8,508 bases of DNA. It comes from Deltaproteobacteria bacterium UBA2385. GTDB taxonomy: Bacteria; Myxococcota_A; UBA796; UBA2385. How positions within the stretch are numbered: position 1 is the stretch's first letter; the number at the start of each line of letters is the position of its first letter. Below are positions 1 to 6,079 of the stretch, one piece after another. Under the pieces are notes generated by a model. It searched no databases. It was not told where the DNA came from and worked only from the letters and a program-made list of their open reading frames with translations. The stretch lies in contig DDSR01000186.1 in the NCBI GenBank assembly GCA_002343455.1, positions 3,628 to 12,135 on the forward strand, given 5' to 3'. Both the position numbers and the translations under genes were made by a program.

Positions 1-99
1 GGGCTCGGGGACGGCGGGCGGCGTCTCGACGAGCACGGGGGACTCGACGAGCACGGGGGTCTCGGGGAGGGAGCAGGCGAGGAGCAGGGCGAGGAGCAT
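1..99 (-). CDS. Partial lipoprotein gene (N-terminal 33 codons), function unknown
   Basis: The gene reads off the left edge, so only the first 33 residues are visible. The start is the ATG at 99-97: an in-frame TAG lies four codons upstream (109-111), so no earlier ATG is possible. The protein opens with MLLALLLAC, a very short hydrophobic stretch ending in a lipobox (L-L-A-C, Cys9), so a lipid-anchored envelope protein is predicted. The n-region has no Lys or Arg. After Cys9 the mature part is Pro/Val/Glu-rich and holds two copies of the hexapeptide [T/S]PVLVE (residues 14-25), followed by a proline-rich linker (TPPAVPEP). This looks like a flexible tether before a folded domain outside the window. 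No Shine-Dalgarno sequence is visible; the leader just before ATG is C-rich. It lies 65 nt downstream of the metalloprotease-like gene on the same strand. The function cannot be named. Confidence 0.7.
   Translation of the reverse strand, partial: MLLALLLACSLPETPVLVESPVLVETPPAVPEP
25..60 (-). repeat. Two 18-bp tandem repeats inside the partial lipoprotein gene
   Basis: Positions 25-42 and 43-60 are identical over 17 of 18 bases (ctcgacgagcacggggg followed by a or t). The unit is a multiple of three, so it adds a whole PVLVE-containing hexapeptide per copy without shifting frame. It sits just after the predicted lipidation site, where linker length often varies. Confidence 0.85.
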
Positions 100-124
100 G
101 GGTTGGGGCTAACAGCCGAGGCGT

Positions 125-154
125 ACTCTACCATCACCCGGTTGGGGAAGTCAG
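125..154 (-). promoter_or_regulatory. Weak sigma70-like promoter candidate for the partial lipoprotein gene
   Basis: On the minus strand CTGACT (149-154) and TAGAGT (125-130) each match four of six consensus bases of the -35 and -10 boxes, with an 18-bp spacer. The -10 box ends 25 nt before the ATG at 99, which would give a short leader. The match is weak and could be chance; read-through from the upstream operon is the alternative. The surrounding 100-164 gap also has ggttgggg twice, at 101-108 and 140-147. Confidence 0.22.
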
Positions 155-164
155 CTCGCAGAGG

Positions 165-1076
165 TCAATCCCCTTCATCCCACCACGCCTCGTCGCAGTC
201 GATGTACGGCTCTATTGCTTCCTCGTCGCAATAGGGCCAGACTCCATGGTCGCCGATCCGTCCGCATCCGTAATGTTCCGTCTTTCCGAGCATTCGGCTG
301 CAGGCGGTACCGTAGATTCGGTCCAGGGTCGCTTTCATCCATGTCATGCTCCACCAGGTGGAGAGCCCATAGGCCCCTTCAATGTCGGGATCACAGCTCA
401 CAGGCTCGGGATCCAGGTCACACCCGATGTGGTCGCCGTAGATTCGGTGTGAGGCTTCGTGAACTAGGATGAGGCTGATCAACCCCACGTTGGTCTTCGA
501 ACCATCACCGCCAATGCTGGGGCCGTCAGTCCAGGAGATGCTCTCGCCGTGCAGCTTCACCAGTCCGTCCTTATGGGCGGCCATGTAGCTCCGGTCATTA
601 TCCTCGTACCGAATGGTCTCGATGGCCTGGGTGGTAAACTCGAACATCACCTCCCCAAGTCCGACGCCGTCTGGCATATCGGACGCAAACTGCTGCATCT
701 TGGCCGGTGCGAGATCAAGTTGCTCCGGGCTCAGCGGTCCAGCCGTGGTCCCGGCGATCGTCAGCAGAGAGGCGATGAGGTTCTTGCCAACAGAGTCTGG
801 ATAGTTGAAGGGGGCCGGCTCCTCGTCAAAGCTCCTCCAGTCCACACAGTAGTGCTGGCTGATCGCCTCGACACAACCGAGGTCGACTGAGTACTCGAGC
901 CGACCCATCAGGTAGCCAGAGTCGGGGTCGTCCGAATCATAGCCGCAGACAGCCATCAGATCCTCGTAGTCCCACCGCTCGCAATGATTCATGTACGGGT
1001 GGCAGGCAATGCCCTGCAGGAACAGCAAGAGCAGGATGGCGTGAGAGGGTCCGGTTCCCGGCACAAGACGGCGCAT
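165..1076 (-). CDS. Cysteine-rich putative lipoprotein with HExxH zinc-metalloprotease signature
   Basis: This is a 303-residue exported protein. The N-terminus has Arg2-Arg3, a hydrophobic core (about 13-22) and G-I-A-C with Cys25 as a probable lipidation site. The -3 residue is Gly, so the lipobox is atypical and a signal peptidase I substrate is possible. The key motif is HEASH at 206-210, preceded by the hydrophobic segment VGLISLILV, as expected for a zinc-binding active-site helix. His216 gives HExxHxxxxxH, the metzincin ligand spacing, but the Gly is one position late (YG instead of Gx). Glu233 in DPDIEGAYG is an alternative, gluzincin-like third ligand. Ten further cysteines (32, 44, 68, 77, 219, 228, 259, 271, 283, 294) suggest disulfides. 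The start is the ATG four bases after the previous stop (TGATCCCATG), so translational coupling replaces a clear Shine-Dalgarno. A longer open frame to 1235 overlaps the upstream gene and lacks the signal at its N-terminus. The family is not recognised, and peptidase activity is inferred from the motif only. Confidence 0.85.
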   Translation of the reverse strand: MRRLVPGTGPSHAILLLLFLQGIACHPYMNHCERWDYEDLMAVCGYDSDDPDSGYLMGRLEYSVDLGCVEAISQHYCVDWRSFDEEPAPFNYPDSVGKNLIASLLTIAGTTAGPLSPEQLDLAPAKMQQFASDMPDGVGLGEVMFEFTTQAIETIRYEDNDRSYMAAHKDGLVKLHGESISWTDGPSIGGDGSKTNVGLISLILVHEASHRIYGDHIGCDLDPEPVSCDPDIEGAYGLSTWWSMTWMKATLDRIYGTACSRMLGKTEHYGCGRIGDHGVWPYCDEEAIEPYIDCDEAWWDEGD

Positions 1077-1080
1077 GGGA

Positions 1081-2496
1081 TCACCCGGCCTGAAGCAGGT
1101 AGATGCCGGCGGTGCACAACTCCTGACCCTGATACAGAACCGAGTCCAGACGCAACACCAGTCCCTTGGCCGTGCTCTCGGACAGGACAGCCCCCGTGAC
1201 CCGGATGCCGTCCCGTGACCCGGTGAACCGTTCAACCCCGCTACGCAACACGAGCCGGCTTGACACCTGCAGGTCTGGCATGCCGAATGGCGACAGGGTG
1301 ATCCATCGCCGGTCCGCGTCCTCGTTCACCTGAACGCCGATTCGTTGGGCCCAGCCCCCAATACAGCCCAGCTCGGACAAGGTCGTCCCGTAGGTGGTCG
1401 CCTGAAACCCTTCGTCCTCGTCGTGGAGCTGGGCTAGTGTAGGCTCGCCGCATCGCCACTCCATCGACACCGTGGTCAGGGGCGCCCGGGTGGAGAGGTG
1501 TTCTTCCACGACGAAGGTCGACGAGCCCACGACATCACCATCGGGGAATGAGGCGCCCGCTCCGTTGAGTACGACCACCGAGTCTCCGATTGACTGCAGG
1601 CGGTCGTCATGGCCGACCCGCCATCGTTCGCGGTCGCCGCGGAGGAGCTTGACCGGTTGGCGCCAGCGGGCGCGCGGCTGGATGGACAGGATCCGAGAGG
1701 TGGCAGTCAGCGCGCCGGTTCCGGAGATCATCACCGGGCGCATCAAGGAGGTCGAGCGATCGTCGCCGTCCAGGTTCACCGTCTGGATGGGGATCAGCAT
1801 GAACTGGCCGCTTCCTGCCTGGCAGGTTGTGCCAGGATCGAAGCGTGGGCTAGTCGCTACAGTCGGAAGGACTTCGAGGGGTGATCGGCCATACAAGCAG
1901 ATAGACAGATCCCCTCGGACATACTCGTCACATCTCCCCTCACTTGCCCGTGTCGCGTCAGCAATCTCCACGACCAGCAGGTCGACCTCGCAGCTTCCGT
2001 CCGTAGACTCCGACTCACATTCCCGAAGCGTCCCCAGGTCATCCGTCGTGACGGTCTTTGCTCGCCAGCAGTCCTCTCCGATGGTGACAACCTCCACGGC
2101 GTTGGACCGGTAGGTGTCGGTCGCGAGTGGCCAAGTGTTAGTTGGATTCCACTTGTCCTGGTCAAACGCGAGCTTGATCTCCAGCCCGGCGGGATCGGGG
2201 ACGTCTTCCCCAACGATGGCGAAGCCGGTCAGGTCGTCGAATCGGACCGTGTCGCCCATGCCGTGTTCTGTCGGGTCATAGATGAGGGAGCAGATTCCCG
2301 CAACTTCCAGCGCAGGAGAATCGACGGTGTACTCAGCCTCCATGCAGCCGTCGACCTCGATGTCATCGCACGGGTCATCGCCGCCGGGGATGATGCCTGT
2401 ATCCTCCGGAATCGGTTTGAAGCCGGAATCCGACCCACACCCGACCCCCCCAACGACCGCCAGGGCCGCCAGACCGACCATTTCCCCGCGACGCAC
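1081..2496 (-). CDS. Cysteine-rich lipoprotein of unknown function
   Basis: This is a 471-residue protein. The chosen start is the GTG at 2496-2494, which overlaps the previous gene's TAG as TAGTG and has AAGGAAG seven bases upstream. It gives a textbook lipoprotein signal: MRRGEMVGLAALAVVGGVGC, with the lipobox G-V-G-C at 17-20. The internal ATG at 2481 would remove the positively charged n-region. Gly/Asp/Pro-rich residues 21-42 look like a linker. The mature part has twelve cysteines after Cys20 (43, 51, 69, 143, 160, 169, 189, 200, 225, 349, 378, 461), an even number compatible with six disulfides. Much of it reads as alternating hydrophobic/polar strands, so a beta-rich fold is likely. 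Residues 268-299 are Arg/Trp-rich. No known domain is recognised. Its place between a secreted protein and the HExxH lipoprotein suggests a shared cell-surface role, possibly as scaffold or substrate partner, but that is inference. The frame stays open upstream to 3252 through the intergenic repeats; that extension is not credible as coding. Confidence 0.85.
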   Translation of the reverse strand: MRRGEMVGLAALAVVGGVGCGSDSGFKPIPEDTGIIPGGDDPCDDIEVDGCMEAEYTVDSPALEVAGICSLIYDPTEHGMGDTVRFDDLTGFAIVGEDVPDPAGLEIKLAFDQDKWNPTNTWPLATDTYRSNAVEVVTIGEDCWRAKTVTTDDLGTLRECESESTDGSCEVDLLVVEIADATRASEGRCDEYVRGDLSICLYGRSPLEVLPTVATSPRFDPGTTCQAGSGQFMLIPIQTVNLDGDDRSTSLMRPVMISGTGALTATSRILSIQPRARWRQPVKLLRGDRERWRVGHDDRLQSIGDSVVVLNGAGASFPDGDVVGSSTFVVEEHLSTRAPLTTVSMEWRCGEPTLAQLHDEDEGFQATTYGTTLSELGCIGGWAQRIGVQVNEDADRRWITLSPFGMPDLQVSSRLVLRSGVERFTGSRDGIRVTGAVLSESTAKGLVLRLDSVLYQGQELCTAGIYLLQAG

Positions 2497-3002
2497 TACC
2501 GGACTTCCTTCGGCTCGACGCGGATCGTCGCGCTGCACATCTGGATGGCGCCGGCCGAGCCGTTCTTCGCTTCGACGCCGAACTGGACGAACGACCGGAC
2601 CGTGGTGGCGAGCTGGGTGATGTCCACGTACACGGTGGCCGGGATGGTACCGTTGCCCTGCAGGTAGGCCGTGTGAATGGGCTTGGACGCATCCCAGCTT
2701 ACCCCGTCGTCGGAGTAGCGCAGCGCCGGCCGAAGCTCGCAGTCGCCCGAGTCCTGGCTGAGCTCGTAGGCTGCCCGCACCTCCAACAGGCCCGCGCTCT
2801 CCATCGGCTCGCTCATCGGGTGGAAGACCGTCGAGGTGGTCCCCAAGGTCCAGACAGGCTGGGGGCCGAAGAACCAGGTCCGCGGAAGGCGCCGGAGAGT
2901 GGCCCACGAAGGGGACTCCAAGATGGTGAGCGAGAGTACCCCGAAGACCAGGGTACCCAGGACCGTGGAGACGATGGCTGCGTTGCTGACCGACTTTCGC
3001 AT
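2496..3002 (-). CDS. Small secreted or membrane-anchored protein, first gene of the minus-strand operon
   Basis: This is a 168-residue protein of unknown family. The start is the ATG at 3002-3000, with AGGAG seven bases upstream (3010-3014). The N-terminus is MRKS followed by a hydrophobic stretch (about residues 8-28), which is either a signal peptide or an uncleaved inner-membrane anchor. The rest is soluble and beta-rich in appearance. Near the middle, YSDDGVSW resembles one sialidase-type Asp box (x-x-D-x-G-x-[ST]-W) with Tyr replacing the first Ser/Thr; one copy alone does not define a propeller. The segment with VRSFVQFGVEAKN and the strand CSATIRVEP near the C-terminus fit a jelly-roll or Ig-like sandwich, but this is a guess from pattern. 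Two cysteines are in the mature part. Its TAG shares one base with the GTG of the next gene, so the two are translationally coupled. Upstream lie the 13-bp tandem repeats; the frame is open through them to a TTG at 3248, but the local Shine-Dalgarno and the signal-like N-terminus favour 3002. Confidence 0.82.
   Translation of the reverse strand: MRKSVSNAAIVSTVLGTLVFGVLSLTILESPSWATLRRLPRTWFFGPQPVWTLGTTSTVFHPMSEPMESAGLLEVRAAYELSQDSGDCELRPALRYSDDGVSWDASKPIHTAYLQGNGTIPATVYVDITQLATTVRSFVQFGVEAKNGSAGAIQMCSATIRVEPKEVR
2504..2510 (-). promoter_or_regulatory. Ribosome-binding site that decides the GTG start at 2496
   Basis: The minus strand reads AAGGAAG here, seven bases before the GTG at 2496. It lies inside the last codons of the upstream gene. 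Together with the TAGTG overlap and the Arg-Arg n-region gained, it supports GTG 2496 over the ATG at 2481. Confidence 0.7.
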
Positions 3003-3009
3003 CACGAGG

Positions 3010-3014
3010 CTCCT
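3010..3014 (-). promoter_or_regulatory. Ribosome-binding site for the start at 3002, next to the tandem repeats
   Basis: The minus strand reads AGGAG seven bases before ATG 3002. Only five bases separate it from the first 13-bp repeat (3020), so repeat copy number or structure could affect access to it. Its presence argues that the repeats are leader, not coding sequence. Confidence 0.72.
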
Positions 3015-3019
3015 GTTTG

Positions 3020-3110
3020 GGCCCCGTGGTGAGGCCCCGTGGTGAGGCCCCGTGGTGAGGCCCCGTGGTGAGGCCCCGTGGTGAGGCCCCGTGGTGAGGC
3101 CCCGTTGTCG
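3020..3110. repeat. 13-bp tandem repeat array (six perfect units plus one degenerate)
   Basis: The unit ggccccgtggtga occurs six times without a mismatch at 3020-3097. A seventh unit follows at 3098-3110, exact for its first eight bases and then diverged (ggccccgttgtcg). The array lies between the divergent genes, in the leader of the minus-strand operon. Thirteen is not a multiple of three, so a 39-bp cycle visits all frames. On the minus strand the unit (tcaccacggggcc) has no stop in any frame and each frame spells the same cyclic 13-residue peptide (SPRGLTTGPHHGA). On the plus strand each frame meets TGA every 39 bp. This explains the long spurious open frames crossing the region. Confidence 0.95.
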
Positions 3111-3250
3111 GAACCTTACTACAGGTGATTCGTGCCCGGGAGAATATTTTGAGGTGTCTCGCCAAACCTCGCGAGCGTCTCGAAGAGCCACGGGCAATGA
3201 GCATGGTAGAGAGATAACCCCGTCGAGGATCGACCTCCCTGGAGCCAATC
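3111..3250. promoter_or_regulatory. Divergent intergenic region, probable promoters for both operons
   Basis: No gene is seen here. It separates the minus-strand operon (start 3002) from the plus-strand operon (start 3251), so both promoters probably lie here. The only AT-rich patch is aatatttt at 3143-3150. Next to it are an 8-bp palindrome CTCGCGAG (3168-3175) and two direct GTCTCG copies (3156-3161 and 3177-3182) spaced 21 bp start to start, near two helical turns, which could be an operator. I could not find a pair of -35 and -10 boxes with good spacing in either direction, so no box is called. Confidence 0.4.
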
Positions 3251-5035
3251 ATGACCTACGCCCCCTCAGCGACCTGGGACCTCGAGTCCGTCCTCCCCGG
3301 CGGCCCCGGGGGCGACGCCTTCGCGCGGGAGGCCGAGGCCCTCGGCGCCGAGCTCGCCTCCCTGACGGCCCAGGCCGACGCCCTGCCCGCGGTGCCCGAG
3401 CCCGCCGCGCTCGCCCGGGTACTGCTGGATCTGCTCGCCCTGAGCGAGCGGCTTGATCAGCTCGGCACCTTCGCCGGTTGCTCGGTAGCGGCGGACGCCT
3501 CCGGCAAGGCGGCCATCCGCGCCGACAGCCTCGCCAACGACCTCCACAACCGCTTCTCCCGCGCCTGGGTGGTGCCCAACGCCCGCGTCGGGAGCTGCGA
3601 CGAGGCCCTGTTCTCTGTGCTGCTGGCCCTGCCCGAGCTGGCCGAGCTGCAGGGCCTGCTGCTGGAGAAGCGCCGGCTGGCCCGCTTCCGCCTGCCCGAG
3701 CAGCAGGAGGCCCTGGCCGCCGAGCTGATGCGGGACGGTGTCTCGGGCTGGGGTGAGCTCTACGATATGGACGCCGGCGCGCTGCGCATCCCCTTCGATC
3801 GCGGCAACGGGCTGGAGTCCCTCTCGCCCGGCCAGCTCTCGCCCCTGCTCGGCCACGACGACAAGGATCTGCGCGACCGCGCCTCGGCCGCGCTGCAAGA
3901 GGGCTGGCGGCCGATCGCCCCCCGCGCCGCCAAGGTGCTGACCCACCTCACGGGCACCCGGATGGTGCTCAACGAGCGCCGCGGCCTGCATATGCTCGAC
4001 GAGCCCTGCGCCAACGCCAAGATGGAGCCTCGCACGCTGGAGGCGATGATCGAGGCGACCCGCCGGGCCCGGCCGCTGATGCGCCGCTACCTGGCCGCCA
4101 AGGCCCGCCACCTGGGCCAGGACTCTCTGTCCTGGGCCGACACCTACGCCCAGGTCGGCACCGGCGGCGGCAGCCACTCCTACGAGGACGCCCAGCGCTT
4201 CATCGTCGAGCAGTTCGAGTCCTTCTCGCCCTCGCTCTCCGGCTTCGCCCGCAGGGCGCTGGAGGGCCGCTGGGTCGAGGTCGAGGATCGCCCTGGCAAG
4301 CGCGGTGGCGGCTTCTGCGCCGACCTGCCGCTGTCCCGCCAGAGCCGCATCTTCATGACCTGGGGCGGCAGCGCCCGCAGCCTCAGCACCCTGGCCCACG
4401 AGCTCGGCCACGCCTTCCACAACCACGTCCTGCACCAGGTCCCCGCGGCCCAGCGACGGGTGCCGATGACCCTGGCCGAGACCGCCTCGACCTTCGCCGA
4501 GCTGCTGGTGCGGGAGGCCTCCCTGGCCCAGGTCACAGATCCCGGCGCGCGGCTGCGCCTGCTGGACGCCTCGCTCTCCGATGCGCTGGCCTTCCTGGCC
4601 AACATCCCGGCCCGCTTCGAGCTGGAGCAGGCGCTGTACCGGATGCGCGCCCAGGGCCCGCTGGATCCCGAGGCGTTGGACGCCGAGTGTGTGTCCATCT
4701 TCCGCGACTGGTACGGTCCCTCGGTGCCGCAGGTGGATCCCACCTTCTGGATCAGCAAGCTGCACTTCTACATCCCGACCCTGTCCTTCTACAACTTCCC
4801 CTACACCTTCGGCTATCTGTTCTCGAACCTGGTGTACGAGCGCTTCCGCCCCCTCGGCGCGGCCGGCGCGCCCGGCTACGAGCAGCTCCTCCGCCGCACC
4901 GGGGACGCCTGGGCCGAGCCGATCGCCCAGGAGGAGCTGGGGCTGGACCTGGGGCTGCCCGAGACCTGGACGCGGGCGCTGTCGCCGGTGGAGCGGGATC
5001 TGGAGGCCTTCCTGGCGATCGTCGGGGAGGGGTAG
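3251..5035 (+). CDS. M3 family oligoendopeptidase (PepF-like zinc metallopeptidase)
   Basis: This is a 594-residue protein, close to the usual length of the pepF/M3 oligoendopeptidase clade. It should hydrolyse short peptides in the cytoplasm; there is no signal peptide. The N-terminus TWDLESVLPGG (8-18) matches the typical clade opening. The zinc site is HELGH at 383-387 (His383, Glu384 catalytic, His387), with the third ligand expected at Glu410 in LAETASTFAE. The C-terminal substrate-binding block is HFYIPTLSFYNFPYTFGYLF (505-524), rich in Tyr and His as in the family. All key residues are intact. The ATG at 3251 has GGAG at 3241-3244, six bases upstream. Codon use is strongly GC-biased, more so than in the divergent minus-strand genes. 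It is followed after 4 nt by a lipoprotein gene, so it is first in a three-gene operon. Peptide recycling is the family role; a specific link to the following lipoproteins is not established. Confidence 0.95.
   Translation: MTYAPSATWDLESVLPGGPGGDAFAREAEALGAELASLTAQADALPAVPEPAALARVLLDLLALSERLDQLGTFAGCSVAADASGKAAIRADSLANDLHNRFSRAWVVPNARVGSCDEALFSVLLALPELAELQGLLLEKRRLARFRLPEQQEALAAELMRDGVSGWGELYDMDAGALRIPFDRGNGLESLSPGQLSPLLGHDDKDLRDRASAALQEGWRPIAPRAAKVLTHLTGTRMVLNERRGLHMLDEPCANAKMEPRTLEAMIEATRRARPLMRRYLAAKARHLGQDSLSWADTYAQVGTGGGSHSYEDAQRFIVEQFESFSPSLSGFARRALEGRWVEVEDRPGKRGGGFCADLPLSRQSRIFMTWGGSARSLSTLAHELGHAFHNHVLHQVPAAQRRVPMTLAETASTFAELLVREASLAQVTDPGARLRLLDASLSDALAFLANIPARFELEQALYRMRAQGPLDPEALDAECVSIFRDWYGPSVPQVDPTFWISKLHFYIPTLSFYNFPYTFGYLFSNLVYERFRPLGAAGAPGYEQLLRRTGDAWAEPIAQEELGLDLGLPETWTRALSPVERDLEAFLAIVGEG
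5026..5032 (+). promoter_or_regulatory. Ribosome-binding site that decides the start at 5040
   Basis: GGAGGGG lies in the last codons of the peptidase gene, seven bases before ATG 5040. The downstream frame is open far upstream inside the peptidase gene (to 4581), so this site and the lipoprotein signal fix the real start. A second ATG follows directly at 5043. Confidence 0.75.
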
Positions 5036-5039
5036 AGGG

Positions 5040-6056
5040 ATGATGCTCCTCGCCCTGGTGCTGGCCGGCTGTGAGGCCGAGCCCTTGCCGAGCTGGGACT
5101 CGAAGCTGGCCGTCGATCCCGGTTCGATCGCCGGCCGGGTCTGCAACGCCACGGGCGGGGGCTGGCTTCAAGGCGCCACGGTCTACACCCACGTGACGGA
5201 CAGGGACAGGATCCTCGAGACACGCCTGGTCTACACCGACCGTGACGGTCGTTGGCTGATTGATGACCTGCCAGGGGGCAGGATGTACGACATCTTTGTG
5301 TATCACGGCTACGTCCCACTCGATGACCAGGCCGAGGAAGGGGTGTGGCTTGGTGATGGCACCACGGTCGTGCTACCCGAGCCCTACTGCGTCGACCCGT
5401 CCGTCTACAATGTCGCCGTCGTCAGCGGCTCCCGCGACGACTTGGAGTCTGTCCTTCACGAGATCGGCCTGACCGAGGTCGACCGGGTCGACGGGCTGGA
5501 CCCGAGCGCGCTGCTCGCCTTCCTCTCCGAGCTGGACGCGCTGCGCGCCTACGACTTCATCTTCGTCAACGGCGGCCACGAAGAGGACGGCATCGTCACC
5601 GACGCCCAGGTGCAGGAGAACCTGCGCGCCTATGTCGAGGGTGGCGGGTCGCTCTTCGCCAGCGAGCAGGCCTACGATCTGGTCGAGCAGACCTGGCCGG
5701 AGAAGCTGGAGTTCATCGGCAACGACAGCCTGCCCGACGACGCCCAGGTCGGGTCCATGGGGGTCGTCAACGCTGCGGTCTTCGACCCGAACCTGGCGTA
5801 TTGGTTGAACGCCGACCATTTCGAGATCGGGTACACGATGTCCGAGTGGGCGCCGATCGAGAGCGTCGACACGGAGTCTGTGACGATACACCTCAAAGGG
5901 AACGTCTCCTATTCCGACGGCGAGCTGAGCCAGGCCCCGCTGATGGTCAGCTTCAACAGCGGCGAGGGACAGGTGGCCTACAGCAGCTTCGGGGTGGCCG
6001 AGAACGACAGCCCCGAGCTGCGGAAGCTGATGCAATACCTGTTCTTCGGCCTGTAG
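5040..6056 (+). CDS. Lipoprotein with carboxypeptidase-regulatory-like and GATase-like domains
   Basis: This is a 338-residue protein. It begins MMLLALVLAGC, a very short signal with lipobox L-A-G-C (Cys11) and no positive charge. Residues about 29-113 resemble a carboxypeptidase regulatory-like or transthyretin-like beta-sandwich: SIAGRVCNATGG, then GATVYT, then YTDRDGRWLIDDLPGG and a final YDIFVYHG strand. Residues about 122-338 resemble a class I glutamine amidotransferase-like or ThuA-like Rossmann domain: YNVAVVSG, then YDFIFVNGGHE (171-181), then LRAYVEGGGSLFASEQAYDLVEQTWP (partly 195-220). The position where active GATases carry the nucleophilic Cys holds Ser208-Glu209, so amidotransferase activity is unlikely; a binding or structural role is more probable. 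The gene starts 4 nt after the peptidase stop. Codon bias differs along the gene: the N-terminal domain is less GC-skewed than the part around 5460-5750. The domain names are inferred from sequence pattern, and the biological role is unknown. Confidence 0.85.
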   Translation: MMLLALVLAGCEAEPLPSWDSKLAVDPGSIAGRVCNATGGGWLQGATVYTHVTDRDRILETRLVYTDRDGRWLIDDLPGGRMYDIFVYHGYVPLDDQAEEGVWLGDGTTVVLPEPYCVDPSVYNVAVVSGSRDDLESVLHEIGLTEVDRVDGLDPSALLAFLSELDALRAYDFIFVNGGHEEDGIVTDAQVQENLRAYVEGGGSLFASEQAYDLVEQTWPEKLEFIGNDSLPDDAQVGSMGVVNAAVFDPNLAYWLNADHFEIGYTMSEWAPIESVDTESVTIHLKGNVSYSDGELSQAPLMVSFNSGEGQVAYSSFGVAENDSPELRKLMQYLFFGL

Positions 6057-6065
6057 AACGGTGCA

Positions 6066-6071
6066 AAGGAG
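6066..6071 (+). promoter_or_regulatory. Ribosome-binding site for the start at 6080
   Basis: AAGGAG lies eight bases before ATG 6080, within the 23-nt gap after the preceding stop. The frame is open upstream to 5801 inside the preceding gene; this site and the lipoprotein signal that follows select 6080. Confidence 0.75.
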
Positions 6072-6079
6072 CTCAACGA

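Noticed and set aside
2696..2745. Sialidase or beta-propeller assignment from the Asp-box-like YSDDGVSW
   Set aside because: Only one imperfect copy is present and the protein is 168 residues, too short for a propeller.
3020..3110. CRISPR array
   Set aside because: The 13-bp units are directly adjacent, with no spacers and no cas genes.
3105..3170. Sigma70 promoter boxes around the AT patch at 3143-3150
   Set aside because: On the minus strand TTGGCG and TATTCT are only 13 bp apart, and other pairings match poorly. No pair with good boxes and a 16-18 bp spacer was found in either direction.
1081..3252. A 723-residue reading of the second minus-strand gene extending through the repeats
   Set aside because: It overlaps the complete upstream gene out of frame. 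The open stretch is explained by the stop-free 13-bp repeats and high GC. The GTG at 2496 has an RBS, a coupled stop and a lipoprotein signal.
3266..5152. A 628-residue open frame on the minus strand across the oligoendopeptidase gene
   Set aside because: It is the antisense shadow of a strongly GC-biased gene. Its translation is low-complexity (Gly, Gln, Ala, Arg) with no domain, while the plus strand encodes a clear M3 peptidase with intact motifs.
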